Shown here: piece by piece, positions 36,817-46,025 of the stretch
Position numbering within the stretch: the first letter of the stretch is position 1
Layout: every line of letters begins with the position of its first letter
Origin: Herbaspirillum sp. alder98
GTDB taxonomy: Bacteria; Pseudomonadota; Gammaproteobacteria; Burkholderiales; Burkholderiaceae_D
Assembly: GCF_020179755.1 (NCBI RefSeq)
Contig: NZ_JAIUCY010000017.1
Coordinates: forward strand, 1 to 58,414
Length of the DNA stretch: 58,414 nt
Reading direction: 5' to 3'
Notes under the pieces: generated by a model
The model's input: only the letters and a program-made list of their open reading frames with translations
Database searches by the model: none
Told to the model about the DNA's origin: nothing
Translations under genes and position numbers: made by a program

Positions 36817-38934
36817 TTACTGAGCCTGGGTAGCGGACTCTGGCGAGTCTTCACCCTGGGCAGCCTTCATCGACAGCTTCAGGCGGCCACGGTCGTCGGT
36901 CTCGAGGACCTTGACGCGTACTTGCTGGCCTTCCTTGAGGTAGTCGGCCACGGCATTGACGCGCTCGTTGGCGATCTGGCTGATGTGCAGCAGGCCATCC
37001 TTGCCCGGCAGGACCTGGACGATCGCGCCGAAGTCCAGCAGCTTCAGGACCGTGCCTTCGTAGACCTTGCCCACTTCGACCGAAGCAGTCAGTTCTTCGA
37101 TGCGGCGACGGGCTTCCTGGCCGGCAGTCGCATCGACCGAAGCAATGGTGACCACGCCTTCGTCGCTGATGTCGATCTGGGTGCCGGTTTCTTCGGTCAG
37201 CGCACGGATCACGGCGCCGCCCTTGCCGATCACGTCACGGATCTTCTCGGGGTTGATCTTGATGGTGATCAGGCGCGGTGCGAAGTCGGACAGCTCGCCG
37301 GTGCCGGCAGGCACGGCTTCCTGCATCTTGCCCAGGATGTGGTGACGGCCTTCCTTGGCCTGCTCCAGCGCCACCTGCATGATTTCCTTGGTGATGCCCT
37401 GGATCTTGATGTCCATCTGCAACGCGGTGATGCCTTCGGCAGTACCGGCTACCTTGAAGTCCATGTCGCCCAGGTGATCTTCGTCGCCCAGGATGTCGGT
37501 CAGAACGGCAAACTTGTTGCCTTCCTTGATCAGGCCCATGGCGATACCGGCCACGTGCGACTTCATCGGCACGCCCGCATCCATCAGCGCCAGACAGCCG
37601 CCGCAGACCGATGCCATCGACGAGGAACCGTTCGACTCGGTGATTTCGGACACCAGGCGCACCGAGTAGCTGAACTCGTCAGCCGCCGGCAGAGCTGCCA
37701 GCAGTGCGCGCTTGGCCAGACGGCCGTGACCGATTTCGCGGCGCTTCGGGGTACCGACGCGGCCGGTTTCGCCCGTAGCGAACGGAGGCATGTTGTAGTG
37801 CAGCATGAAGCGATCGGTGTACTCGCCCAGCAGGCCGTCGATCTTCTGCTCGTCACGTGCCGTGCCCAGCGTGGCGATGACCAGCGCCTGGGTTTCGCCG
37901 CGGGTGAACAGGGCCGAACCGTGGGTACGCGGCAGCACGCCGGTACGGATCGAGATCGGACGCACGGTGCGGGTGTCGCGACCATCGATGCGTGGCTCGC
38001 CTTCCAGGATCTGCGAACGCACGATCTTGGCTTCCAGGTCGAACAGGATGGTGCTGACGTCGGACAGGTCGACATCGGCAGCATCGGCCACCAATGCGGC
38101 GTTGACCTGGCTGGTGACGCCCTTGAGCTTTTCGGTACGGGCTTGCTTGTCCTTGGTCTGGTAGGCTTCGCGCAGCGGGCCTTCGGCCAGTTGCGACACG
38201 CGGGCGATCAGCGCATCGTTCTTGGCAGGCGGCGCCCATTGCACTTCAGGCTTGCCACCGTCGCGCACCAGTTCGTGGATGGCGTCGATGACGGCCTTCG
38301 ATTGCTCGTGGCCGAACACCACCGCGCCCAGCATCACTTCTTCGGACAGCTGGTCGGCTTCGGACTCGACCATCAGCACGGCCGATTCAGTACCCGCCAC
38401 CACCAGGTTCAGTTGCGACGACTTCAGTTGGGTCGAGGTCGGGTTGAGCACGTACTGGCCATCGATATAGCCCACGCGTGCGGCGCCCACCGGGCCGCTG
38501 AACGGGATGCCGGCCAGCGACAGCGCAGCCGACGAACCGATCATCGCAGCGATGTCGGGATCGATCTCGGGGTTGACCGACAACACGTGCACGATCACTT
38601 GCACTTCGTTGAGGTAGCCTTCAGGGAACAGCGGACGGATCGGACGATCGATCAGGCGCGATGTCAGGGTTTCCTTCTCGGAAGGCTTGCCCTCACGCTT
38701 GAAGAAACCACCGGGGATACGGCCGGCAGCATAGGTCTTTTCGATGTAATCGACGGTCAGGGGGAAGAAGTCCTGGCCTGGCTTGGCTTCCTTGCGGGCC
38801 ACGACGGTGGCCAGGATGACGGTGTCTTCGATCGACACCACCACGGCGCCAGATGCCTGGCGGGCGATTTCGCCGGTTTCCAGCGTAACTTGGTGCTGGC
38901 CGTACTGGAAGGTCTTGGTGACTTTATTAAACAC
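36817..38934 (-). CDS. pnp: Polyribonucleotide nucleotidyltransferase (PNPase)
   Basis: A 705-residue trimeric 3'-5' phosphorolytic exoribonuclease of the RNA degradosome. It has two RNase PH domains (about 10-220 and 310-545) with the active-site region [20 protein letters not shown] and [20 protein letters not shown], a helical linker, a KH domain (about 555-615, [20 protein letters not shown]) and an S1 domain (about 620-690, [20 protein letters not shown]). It lies downstream of rpsO, as in most Proteobacteria, and is probably transcribed partly by readthrough of the rpsO terminator. All domains are intact. Confidence 0.98.
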   Translation of the reverse strand: MFNKVTKTFQYGQHQVTLETGEIARQASGAVVVSIEDTVILATVVARKEAKPGQDFFPLTVDYIEKTYAAGRIPGGFFKREGKPSEKETLTSRLIDRPIRPLFPEGYLNEVQVIVHVLSVNPEIDPDIAAMIGSSAALSLAGIPFSGPVGAARVGYIDGQYVLNPTSTQLKSSQLNLVVAGTESAVLMVESEADQLSEEVMLGAVVFGHEQSKAVIDAIHELVRDGGKPEVQWAPPAKNDALIARVSQLAEGPLREAYQTKDKQARTEKLKGVTSQVNAALVADAADVDLSDVSTILFDLEAKIVRSQILEGEPRIDGRDTRTVRPISIRTGVLPRTHGSALFTRGETQALVIATLGTARDEQKIDGLLGEYTDRFMLHYNMPPFATGETGRVGTPKRREIGHGRLAKRALLAALPAADEFSYSVRLVSEITESNGSSSMASVCGGCLALMDAGVPMKSHVAGIAMGLIKEGNKFAVLTDILGDEDHLGDMDFKVAGTAEGITALQMDIKIQGITKEIMQVALEQAKEGRHHILGKMQEAVPAGTGELSDFAPRLITIKINPEKIRDVIGKGGAVIRALTEETGTQIDISDEGVVTIASVDATAGQEARRRIEELTASVEVGKVYEGTVLKLLDFGAIVQVLPGKDGLLHISQIANERVNAVADYLKEGQQVRVKVLETDDRGRLKLSMKAAQGEDSPESATQAQ

Positions 38935-39127
38935 GGTATTTCCTTTCTTTTATGGAGCTGGCCCCGACTGTGTTCACGGTGCACGGGCCCCTTTTGCCGA
39001 CAGATTTTCAGGCGCTGTCGTTCACCTCACCACAGCCGCCGACAATTTTGCCTGCGGCTTACGACGAACGTGGCCATGCTGCGCCACGATGAGACAAAAA
39101 CGTAAAACGGGACAATAACGGAATCGC

Positions 39128-39167
39128 AAAAAACAAAATGCCCGCGTCAACGAGTGACGCAGGCATT
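39128..39167 (-). terminator. Rho-independent terminator between rpsO and pnp
   Basis: On the minus strand AATGCCTGCGTCA and TGACGCGGGCATT pair (with one G-U) around a short loop and are followed by TTGTTTTTT. It corresponds to the leaky rpsO terminator of other Proteobacteria. Confidence 0.85.
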
Positions 39168-39208
39168 GTGGCTATGATCCGCGAAACGGATGCAGGCGCA
39201 AAATCAAA

Positions 39209-39478
39209 TTACTTACGCAGGCCGAGCTTTTCGATCAGTGCGCGGTAACGATCAGCGTCCTTGCCCTTCAGGTAGGACAGCAGGCTCTTGCGACGGTTAA
39301 CCATCTTGATCAGGCCGCGACGCGAGTGGTGATCCTTGCTGTGTGCCTTGAAGTGACCGTTCAGGTCGTTGATACGGGCGGTCAGCAGCGCGACTTGCAC
39401 TTCCGGAGAACCGGTGTCGTTAGTGGCGCGTGCATTTTCGGAGATAATGGCAGCCTTGGCTGCTTTTTCGATGGACAT
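39209..39478 (-). CDS. rpsO: 30S ribosomal protein S15
   Basis: An 89-residue protein that binds the central domain of 16S rRNA early in 30S assembly. The conserved segments [20 protein letters not shown] and [20 protein letters not shown] are intact, and so is [19 protein letters not shown]. The length is that of the family. It has its own promoter and a structured leader that could serve S15 feedback control, as is known for rpsO in several phyla with different leader folds. Confidence 0.98.
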   Translation of the reverse strand: MSIEKAAKAAIISENARATNDTGSPEVQVALLTARINDLNGHFKAHSKDHHSRRGLIKMVNRRKSLLSYLKGKDADRYRALIEKLGLRK

Positions 39479-39490
39479 GCTAATTTACCT

Positions 39491-39550
39491 TTCACAGGCG
39501 GTATGTGTAGCCTTGGTGGCAATCTGATTGCCGGCCGCGCATACCGTGAA
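39491..39550 (-). promoter_or_regulatory. Structured 5' leader of rpsO, candidate S15 autoregulatory element
   Basis: On the minus strand TTCAC and GGTATG (39550-39540) can pair with CATACC (39505-39500) and GTGAA (39495-39491), with an inner hairpin GGCAATCAGATTGCC (39532-39518). The last arm runs straight into AAAGG, the ribosome-binding site of rpsO, ten bases before the ATG. Folding or S15 binding could therefore hide the ribosome-binding site. Confidence 0.5.
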
Positions 39551-39588
39551 CAAAAAAAATGAATCCGGTCAAATTCGACCAGACGCGC

Positions 39589-39616
39589 AGTATATAGCAA
39601 AATCCCTTTCATTCAA
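39589..39616 (-). promoter_or_regulatory. Sigma-70 promoter of rpsO
   Basis: On the minus strand TTGAAT (39611-39616) and TATACT (39589-39594) are separated by 16 bases; the -10 box is preceded by TGCTA. The start would fall about 105 bases before rpsO and so include the structured leader. Confidence 0.65.
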
Positions 39617-39694
39617 ATACTTAGAGACAACGCCGGTAGCGCGCGATGGCATTCATTGCCATTGAACAACACGACATCCGCCGAATCAGGACCC

Positions 39695-40213
39695 ATGACC
39701 ATGCGACAACTCATTTCCCGCTTTTCTCCGCGCCTGCTGAGCGCGGCCGCCCTGCTCAGCCTGGCCGGCTGCGCCTCGCTGTTCCAGCCGCCGGTCAACC
39801 CGGGCGAATCCGAAGAGCAGGTGCTCACGCGCCTGGGTGCGCCCACCAATATTTATCAGGATGGCAACACCCGCCTGTTCGAATACGGCGCGGGCGCCTT
39901 CAGCCAGTACCAGTACATGGCGCGCATCGGCCCCGATCACCGCCTGATCTCGTATCAGCAGGTGTGGACGATCGAGAACTTCCGCGCCATCCGTACCAAC
40001 CAAGACACCAAGCAGGACGTGCTGAACCGGGTCGGACGCCCAAGCGAAATCACGCGCTACGCGCGCGTCCCCTTTGAAGCGTGGAACTACAGCTTCAAGG
40101 AAAGCGGCGTGTGGAATTCGCAGATGACGGTGTACTTCACCGACCAGGGCATCGTGCAGAAGGTCGAGAACGGCCCCGATCCGCGGTACGACGATTCGCG
40201 CATGCGCTTCTGA
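39695..40213 (+). CDS. Lipoprotein, SmpA/OmlA (BamE)-like domain
   Basis: A 172-residue predicted outer-membrane lipoprotein. The signal peptide ends with the lipobox LAGC (LLSAAALLSLAGCASLFQPP), so Cys26 would be lipidated. The mature part holds two similar halves: SEEQVLTRLGAPTNIYQDGN and TKQDVLNRVGRPSEITRYAR, each resembling the small alpha/beta repeat of the SmpA/OmlA/BamE family. This suggests a tandem BamE-like fold, but it is not BamE itself. The start at 39695 has AGGA five bases upstream. It is monocistronic, ending at a bidirectional terminator. Function is unknown. Confidence 0.85.
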   Translation: MTMRQLISRFSPRLLSAAALLSLAGCASLFQPPVNPGESEEQVLTRLGAPTNIYQDGNTRLFEYGAGAFSQYQYMARIGPDHRLISYQQVWTIENFRAIRTNQDTKQDVLNRVGRPSEITRYARVPFEAWNYSFKESGVWNSQMTVYFTDQGIVQKVENGPDPRYDDSRMRF

Positions 40214-40230
40214 GACTGCCGGCCCCAACG

Positions 40231-40270
40231 AAAAAATGCCGTCCGATGCAACCCGGACGGCATTTTTTTT
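40231..40270. terminator. Bidirectional rho-independent terminator
   Basis: ATGCCGTCCG and CGGACGGCAT form a ten-bp stem with an eight-base loop, flanked by six A residues on the left and eight T residues on the right. It can end the lipoprotein transcript on the plus strand and the GntP-permease transcript on the minus strand. Confidence 0.95.
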
Positions 40271-40288
40271 GACCAGCGCAGCAACTTG

Positions 40289-41641
40289 TCAGATCACCGT
40301 CGCCAGGCCCAGCGTGAATAGCAAGGCCAGCACCGAGATCAGGGTTTCCATCACGGTCCAGGTCTTGAAGGTCTGCGGCACGGTCATGTTGAAGTATTCC
40401 TTGACCAGCCAGAAACCGCCGTCGTTGACGTGCGACAGGATCAGCGAACCGGCGCCGGTGGCCAGCACCATCAGCTCGGGACGCACGCCGCCGACGGTAG
40501 AGACGATGGGCGCGACGATACCGCAGGCGGTGGTCATGGCGACCGTGGCCGAACCGGTGGCCACCCGAATCAGGGCCGCCACGAACCAGCCCAGCAGCAG
40601 CGGCGACAGATGCGCATCGGTGGCAATGCCGACGATCGCCTTGGACACGCCGCCATCCATCAGGATGCGGCCGAAACCGGCGCCCGCGCCCACCACCAGG
40701 GTGATGCTGGCAATCGGCGCCAGGCATTCGTTGGTGAACTTCAGGATCTGGTCGGCGCCGAAACCGCGCGCACGACCGAAGGTCCAGAAACTGACCAGGG
40801 TCGCGATCAGCAGCGCGATGACCGAGTTGCCGATCAGGCGCAGGAAATCGTTGGCGAAGGTCTTGGGGGCGAAGAACACGTCGGCCCAGCTGCCGATCAG
40901 CATCAGTGCCACCGGCAACAGGATGGTGAAGAGCGTGATGCCGAAGCCCGGCAATTCGCGCTGTTCCTTCTTGGCGTCGACGAACTGCTCGATCAGCGGA
41001 TTATCCGGGTTGGGGATCACCACCTTCGACACCAGCTTGCCGAAGATCGGACCGGCGATGATGGCCGTAGGAATACCGACGATCAGCGCGTACATGATGG
41101 TGTGGCCGATATCGGCGTTGTAGGCGGTCACCGCCAGCAGCGCTGCCGGATGCGGCGGGATCAGGCCGTGCACCACCGACAGACCGGCCACCATCGGAAT
41201 ACCGACCAGCACCATGTTGGTCCCGGTGCGCTTGGCGATGTTGAAGGCAATCGGCACCAGCAGCACGAAACCGACTTCGAAGAACACCGGCAGGCCGACG
41301 ATGAAGGCCACCGTCATCATGGCCCAGTGCACGTTCTTTTCACCGAAGGCCTTGATCATGGTGTTGGCGATGCGCTCGGCACCGCCCGACTCGGCCATCA
41401 TCTTGCCCAGCATGGTCCCCAGGCCCACCACCAGCGCGATGTGCCCCAGCGCGCCACCGACGCCGGTCTCGAAGGCCTTGACGATATTGCCCATCGGCAT
41501 GCCCACCGCCAGGCCCAGCACCAACGACACCACGATCAATACGATGAACGGGTTCAACTTGAATTTCGCGATCAATACGATCAGTGCGATCACCGCCACC
41601 AATGCATAGATCAGCAATGCGCTTCCCTGTACAGCCTCCAT
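40289..41641 (-). CDS. GntP-family permease (sugar acid or D-amino acid:H+ symporter)
   Basis: A 450-residue inner-membrane permease with about 12-14 helices. It belongs to the gluconate permease family (GntP/GntT), which also includes the D-serine transporter DsdX. Conserved stretches are FETGVGGALGHIALVVGLGT, VGLPVFFEVGFVLLVPIAFN and GLIPPHPAALLAVTAYNADI, with ATGSATVAMTTACGIVAPIV and ILSHVNDGGFWLVKEYFNM near the end. It is the last gene of the minus-strand arm RpiR-amidohydrolase-RidA-GntP. In this context the likely cargo is an aldonic acid such as glucosaminate or its N-acetyl form, or an N-acyl-D-amino acid. Confidence 0.93.
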   Translation of the reverse strand: MEAVQGSALLIYALVAVIALIVLIAKFKLNPFIVLIVVSLVLGLAVGMPMGNIVKAFETGVGGALGHIALVVGLGTMLGKMMAESGGAERIANTMIKAFGEKNVHWAMMTVAFIVGLPVFFEVGFVLLVPIAFNIAKRTGTNMVLVGIPMVAGLSVVHGLIPPHPAALLAVTAYNADIGHTIMYALIVGIPTAIIAGPIFGKLVSKVVIPNPDNPLIEQFVDAKKEQRELPGFGITLFTILLPVALMLIGSWADVFFAPKTFANDFLRLIGNSVIALLIATLVSFWTFGRARGFGADQILKFTNECLAPIASITLVVGAGAGFGRILMDGGVSKAIVGIATDAHLSPLLLGWFVAALIRVATGSATVAMTTACGIVAPIVSTVGGVRPELMVLATGAGSLILSHVNDGGFWLVKEYFNMTVPQTFKTWTVMETLISVLALLFTLGLATVI

Positions 41642-41753
41642 CTTGCTCTCCTCTTCCGAAGGTTAAAAGTCACCCGCCGGCGCGCCGGGTTTCTGGCTCC
41701 CGTGCTGCACCGACGTATTCAATGCAATCGCAATGCAATTCTTATCGTGCGGT

Positions 41754-42137
41754 TCAGCGCTTGAAGGCCACGCAGTCGACCTCGACCTTGCAGTCGACCA
41801 CCATGCTCGACACCACGCAGGCGCGGGCCGGCGGATTGGCGCCGAAGTATTCCTTGAATACCTTGTTGAAGGACTGGAAGTCACGCGCGTCGTCCAGCCA
41901 GACGCCACAGCGCACCACGTGCTCGGGGCCGTAGCCGGCTTCCTTCAGGATCGCCAGCACGTTCTGGATAGCCTTGTGCGACTGCGCCACGATGCCGCCG
42001 TCGATCACTTCGCCGTTTTCCATCGCCACCTGCCCCGACACGTACAGCCAGCCGTCAGCGGCCACTGCCCGTGCAAACGGCAAATGCTGGCCGCCGGTGC
42101 CACTGCCGCCTTCCACGCCAAATCGTTGAATGCTCAT
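41754..42137 (-). CDS. RidA/YjgF family imine deaminase
   Basis: A 127-residue RidA-like protein. The family hydrolyses reactive enamine/imine intermediates released by PLP dehydratases. The conserved Arg is in NPPARACVVSSMVVDCKVEV, and GWLYVSGQVAMENGEVIDGG and YGPEHVVRCGVWLDDARDF are typical strand and helix segments. Its place in a cluster with a PLP deaminase fits that role: it would speed release of ammonia from the 2-iminoacid product. It lies between the amidohydrolase and permease genes on the same strand, with gaps of 54 and 112 bases. Confidence 0.93.
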   Translation of the reverse strand: MSIQRFGVEGGSGTGGQHLPFARAVAADGWLYVSGQVAMENGEVIDGGIVAQSHKAIQNVLAILKEAGYGPEHVVRCGVWLDDARDFQSFNKVFKEYFGANPPARACVVSSMVVDCKVEVDCVAFKR

Positions 42138-42191
42138 ACCTGCTCCTTTGCTTGAAAAAATGATGCGCGATGCGCCTCGAATGAAAATCAG

Positions 42192-43679
42192 TTAGTTGGT
42201 AGTAGCCGCGCGCTGGCGTGCCAGAAAGCGTCCGGCGCGTTCGCCGGTGGCGCGTTTCTGGTCGCCCCGATAGGTCAGTTGACCATTGACCCAGACCGCT
42301 TCGATGCCGTGCGCCGGTTGCATCGGGTCGGTAAAGCTGGCGGCGTCGCGCACGGTCTCGGGATCGAACAGGACCAGGTCGGCCCAATAGCCTTCGCGCA
42401 CCAGGCCTCGCTCATGCAGGCCGAAACGCTGGGCCGACAGGCCGGTCATCTTGTGCACCGCCACGGCCAGCGAGAACAGCTTCTGCTCGCGGCTGTAATA
42501 GCCCAGCACCCGCGGGAAGGCGCCCCACAGGCGAGGATGCGGCAAGGGGTCGTTGGGCAGGCCGTCGGAACCCACCACGGTGGCCGGATGCGACAGGATG
42601 CGGTTGACGTCGTCGTCCGACATGCAGTGATAGACCGCGCCGGCCGGCATCAGGCGTGCGGCGGCCGCGTGCAGGTCGAGCTGCCATTCGGCGGCGATCT
42701 GCTTGAGCATCTTGCCGCCCATCTCGGGATGCGGTTCGGACCAGGTGACCTGGATATCGTAGGTGTCGGTGACCTGCTTGAGATCCAGCGTGGACGAACT
42801 GGCGGTATAGGGATAGCAGTCGCAACCGACATGCTGGTGACGCCCGGCGATCTCCAGCGCCTGCAACACCTCGCTGCTGCGCCCCCAATTCTCGACCCCG
42901 GCGCATTTCAGGTGCGAGATCACCACCGGCACCCGGGCCCCGCGACCGATGCGAAAGGCTTCATCCATGGCCTCCAGGATGTCGGCGAATTCGCTGCGCA
43001 GGTGGGTCGCGTACAGGCCGCCGAATTCGGCCAGCGGCTCGGCCAGCGCCAGCACCTCGTCGGTGGGCGCATTGATGGCATTGCCATAGGCCAGGCCGGT
43101 CGACAGGCCCAGCGCGCCGTGTTGCAGCGCTTCGCGCAGTTGCGCGCGCATGGCCGCGATCTCGTCGGCGCTGGCGGCGCGGTCGAGGCGGTCCATGTGG
43201 TTCTGGCGCAAGGCCGTGTGACCGACCAGCGCGGCCACGTTGATGGCCGGCTGCGCCGCATTGACGGCCTCGACGTAGCTGGCGAAGGTGGGATAGTCGA
43301 AGGCGGCCGACTTGCCCAGCAGGTTCATCGGATCCGGCGGGTCGCCCTTGAGCGTGACCGGCGCGGCGCTGATGCCGCAATTGCCGACTACCACCGTGGT
43401 CACGCCCTGCGACAGCTTGGGAAACATCTCGGGGGTGCGGATGACGTTGGTGTCGTCGTGGGTGTGGACGTCGATGAAACCGGGCGCCAGTACCCGGCCA
43501 TTGGCGTCGAACACTTGCCCGGCATGCCAGTCGGCCAGGCTGCCGATGGCGACGATGCGGCCCTGGTGCACGGCCACGTCGGCGGCGATGGAACCGGTTC
43601 CAGAACCGTCAATGACAAGCGCGCCCACGATCAGCGTGTCGCAGATCCGGGCCGAAGGGTTGTTCGTGTCGAGGGTCAT
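42192..43679 (-). CDS. N-acyl-D-amino-acid deacylase-type amidohydrolase
   Basis: A 495-residue metal-dependent amidohydrolase of the D-aminoacylase group. The metal ligands begin in the strand-1 motif GFIDVHTHDDTNV (His72 and His74), the bridging Cys101 is in VVGNCGISAAP, and later ligand segments are ATHLRSEFADILEAMDEAF, VVISHLKCAGVENWGR and VVGSDGLPNDPLPHPRLWGA. Known members deacylate N-acyl-D-amino acids. The start at 43679 lies one base after the RpiR stop with GGGAGA upstream, so the longer frame is rejected and translation is probably coupled. In this cluster a 2-acetamido sugar acid is an alternative substrate. Confidence 0.92.
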   Translation of the reverse strand: MTLDTNNPSARICDTLIVGALVIDGSGTGSIAADVAVHQGRIVAIGSLADWHAGQVFDANGRVLAPGFIDVHTHDDTNVIRTPEMFPKLSQGVTTVVVGNCGISAAPVTLKGDPPDPMNLLGKSAAFDYPTFASYVEAVNAAQPAINVAALVGHTALRQNHMDRLDRAASADEIAAMRAQLREALQHGALGLSTGLAYGNAINAPTDEVLALAEPLAEFGGLYATHLRSEFADILEAMDEAFRIGRGARVPVVISHLKCAGVENWGRSSEVLQALEIAGRHQHVGCDCYPYTASSSTLDLKQVTDTYDIQVTWSEPHPEMGGKMLKQIAAEWQLDLHAAAARLMPAGAVYHCMSDDDVNRILSHPATVVGSDGLPNDPLPHPRLWGAFPRVLGYYSREQKLFSLAVAVHKMTGLSAQRFGLHERGLVREGYWADLVLFDPETVRDAASFTDPMQPAHGIEAVWVNGQLTYRGDQKRATGERAGRFLARQRAATTN

Positions 43680-43680
43680 G

Positions 43681-44565
43681 TTAGTCTCCCAGCGGCTGGT
43701 GGCGATCGCCACCGCCGCGATGTGTATCGAGTACGTACTTGAGCCGGCGCAGGCGTTCCTGGCTGCTGTCTTTCTGCAGCAGGGCCAGCTCCAGCACCAG
43801 CATGTCGAGGGTCATCATCATCGCGTAGCGCGACGACGATGGTTTGAAGATCAGGTCGGTCTCGACCGTCTTGATGGGCAGCAGCACATCGGCCAGCCCG
43901 GCCAGGGGCGAACCCAGCGCGGTGATGGCGATCAGCTTGACGCCGTATTCGCGGGCCACTTCGCAACTGGCCAGCAACTCGGGCACGTTGCCGGTGGTCG
44001 AGAAGGCCAGCACCACGTCTTTCTTGTCGAGCGTGGCAGCCACCATCTTCTGCAGCACGGCGTCGTGATAGGTGGCCACCGGGCGCCCCAGGCGCACCAG
44101 GCGATAGCGCGCCTCGTCCGACATCATGGTCGAGCCGCCGCCCATGCCGAAGCAGTAGATCATGCGGGCCTCGGCCAGCAGCCCGGCCGCCGCCAGCAGC
44201 ATGTCGGCGTTGAGCATGGCGCGATTGAGGTCGAGCACTGCATGGATATCATTGCAGACGATGTCGGCCAGTTCGGGCGGGTGCGCGTCCGGCGCGCGCT
44301 TGGCGCCATCGAAGAAACGCTGCCCCACCGCCACCGCTTGCGCCAGCAGGAACTTGAATTCGCGCACGTCGCGACAGCCCATCGCCTTGGCAAAACGCGT
44401 CACGCTGGCTACCGACACGCCGGCGCTGGCCGCCAGCTCGCCAATGCTGGCGCTGGCCGCGCCCGCCAGGTCGCCGAGGATGGCTTGCGCCACCTTTTGC
44501 TCGGCCAGTCGCAACTGGCTGCTGCGTTCGGTGATGCGGGATACGATGTCGAAGGTCTGCGCCAT
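43681..44565 (-). CDS. RpiR/MurR-family transcriptional regulator with SIS domain
   Basis: A 294-residue regulator. The N-terminal HTH_6 domain (about 1-77) reads ASIGELAASAGVSVASVTRF followed by AKAMGCRDVREFKFLL. The C-terminal SIS domain (about 125-255) includes IYCFGMGGGSTMMSDEARYR and VVLAFSTTGNVPELLASCEV. SIS domains of this family bind phosphosugars, for example 2-keto-3-deoxy-6-phosphogluconate in HexR. That fits a cluster with a sugar kinase better than one for amino acids alone. It heads the minus-strand arm and is divergent from the deaminase gene; a perfect 6-6-6 palindrome lies between them. Confidence 0.94.
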   Translation of the reverse strand: MAQTFDIVSRITERSSQLRLAEQKVAQAILGDLAGAASASIGELAASAGVSVASVTRFAKAMGCRDVREFKFLLAQAVAVGQRFFDGAKRAPDAHPPELADIVCNDIHAVLDLNRAMLNADMLLAAAGLLAEARMIYCFGMGGGSTMMSDEARYRLVRLGRPVATYHDAVLQKMVAATLDKKDVVLAFSTTGNVPELLASCEVAREYGVKLIAITALGSPLAGLADVLLPIKTVETDLIFKPSSSRYAMMMTLDMLVLELALLQKDSSQERLRRLKYVLDTHRGGGDRHQPLGD

Positions 44566-44613
44566 GCGTGAAGCTTGTCGAAAGGGTTGAGATGACCCGG
44601 AAAGAAATCACCC

Positions 44614-44631
44614 AAATAATTTATGTTATTT
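44614..44631. promoter_or_regulatory. Candidate RpiR operator palindrome
   Basis: AAATAA-TTTATG-TTATTT is a perfect inverted repeat with a six-base spacer, in the only AT-rich stretch between the divergent RpiR and deaminase genes. A -10-like TATTAT lies downstream at 44665-44670 for the plus arm. Confidence 0.5.
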
Positions 44632-44714
44632 ACTAACACGCCGCAAACAGTGTAAATTCAAGGCTATTATCAGGTCAATCCAATTTTTACAGACCATTTC
44701 AGGACTTTTTTGCG

Positions 44715-46007
44715 ATGAATGATACAAACTACCAAATTGCTTATCAAACCGGCATCATCGACTCTGTGAACAAAGGGCTGGGCAGCCTGCCCGGGCCAGT
44801 GGCGCCGGACCAGGCCGGGGCGCTGAAGTGGAATCTGCTCAATGAAGACATCAGCCTGCCGGCGGCGGTTCTGTACGACGAAAAGCTGCAACACAATCTT
44901 GACTGGATGCAAGAATTCGTCACCCGCTACCAGGTGAAGCTGGCGCCGCACGGCAAGACCACGATGGCGCCCAAGCTGTTCAAGCGCCAGCTCGACACCG
45001 GCGCCTGGGGCATCACCCTGGCCACCGCGCACCAGACGCTGGCGGGTTACCAGCATGGCGTGCGGCGCGTGATCATGGCCAACCAGCTGGTCGGCAAGCG
45101 CAACATGGCGATCATCTCCGAACTGTTGGCCGACCCGGATTTCGAGTTCTTCTGCCTGGTCGATTCGGCCGATCTGGTCGATCAGCTGGGCCGCTTCTTC
45201 AGCGAGCGCAAGCAAACCCTCAACGTGCTGCTGGAACTGGGTCCGCTGGGCGGACGCACCGGCGTGCGCGACGCCGCGCAGCAGGCGGCCGTGGTAGCGG
45301 CCATCAAGCGCTGGGACAGCATCGCGCTGGCCGGGGTCGAAGTGTATGAAGGGGTGCTCAAGGAAGAGGCTGAGATTCGTCAGTTCCTGCAACGGGCGGT
45401 GGCCTGTGCCAGCGAACTGGCCGCACAGGGCCTGCTGGCCAAGCGCGGCGCGCGCGGCCCGGCCGTGCTGACCGGCGCCGGCTCGGCCTGGTATGACGTG
45501 GTGGCCGAGGAATTTGCCCGGGCCGACATCGGCATGCCGCTCGACGTGGTGCTGCGTCCGGGCTGCTACCTGACCCACGACGTCGGCATCTACCGCGCCG
45601 CGCAGGCGCAGATCCAGGTGCGCAATCCGGTGGCGCACCAGATGCGCAGCCAGTTGCAACCGGCCCTGCAGTTGTGGGCCTACGTGCAATCGATCCCCGA
45701 AGCCGACAAAGCCATCATCGCGCTGGGCAAGCGCGACGCCGCCTTCGACGCAGGCCTGCCGCTGCCGGTCTCGCGTTTCCGCCCGGGCTCCGACAGCACG
45801 CCATCGGCCACCCCTGCGCATTGGGAAGTGACCGGCATGATGGACCAGCACGCCTACCTCAAGATCGAAGCCGGCGATGATATTCGCGTGGGCGACATGC
45901 TGGCCTTCGACATTTCCCACCCCTGCCTGACCTTCGACAAATGGCGTCACCTGCCGGTGGTGAATCCGCAATTCGACGTGGTCGACGTGGTACAGACCTT
46001 TTTCTGA
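44715..46007 (+). CDS. PLP-dependent D-serine dehydratase-like amino acid deaminase (fold type III)
   Basis: A 430-residue member of the D-serine dehydratase/D-threonine aldolase-like family. The N-terminal alanine-racemase-type barrel includes VKLAPHGKTTMAPKLFKRQL, where Lys81 of HGKT is the likely Schiff-base lysine. The C-terminal domain carries HPCLTFDKWRHLPVV, whose His-x-Cys matches the zinc ligands of eukaryotic D-serine dehydratase. Such enzymes eliminate the beta-hydroxyl and then lose ammonia. In this cluster D-glucosaminate (giving 2-keto-3-deoxygluconate) is as reasonable a substrate as D-serine or D-threonine. It is followed 18 bases later by a PfkB kinase. Confidence 0.92.
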   Translation: MNDTNYQIAYQTGIIDSVNKGLGSLPGPVAPDQAGALKWNLLNEDISLPAAVLYDEKLQHNLDWMQEFVTRYQVKLAPHGKTTMAPKLFKRQLDTGAWGITLATAHQTLAGYQHGVRRVIMANQLVGKRNMAIISELLADPDFEFFCLVDSADLVDQLGRFFSERKQTLNVLLELGPLGGRTGVRDAAQQAAVVAAIKRWDSIALAGVEVYEGVLKEEAEIRQFLQRAVACASELAAQGLLAKRGARGPAVLTGAGSAWYDVVAEEFARADIGMPLDVVLRPGCYLTHDVGIYRAAQAQIQVRNPVAHQMRSQLQPALQLWAYVQSIPEADKAIIALGKRDAAFDAGLPLPVSRFRPGSDSTPSATPAHWEVTGMMDQHAYLKIEAGDDIRVGDMLAFDISHPCLTFDKWRHLPVVNPQFDVVDVVQTFF

Positions 46008-46025
46008 ACAGAGCCCGAGCCCTTC

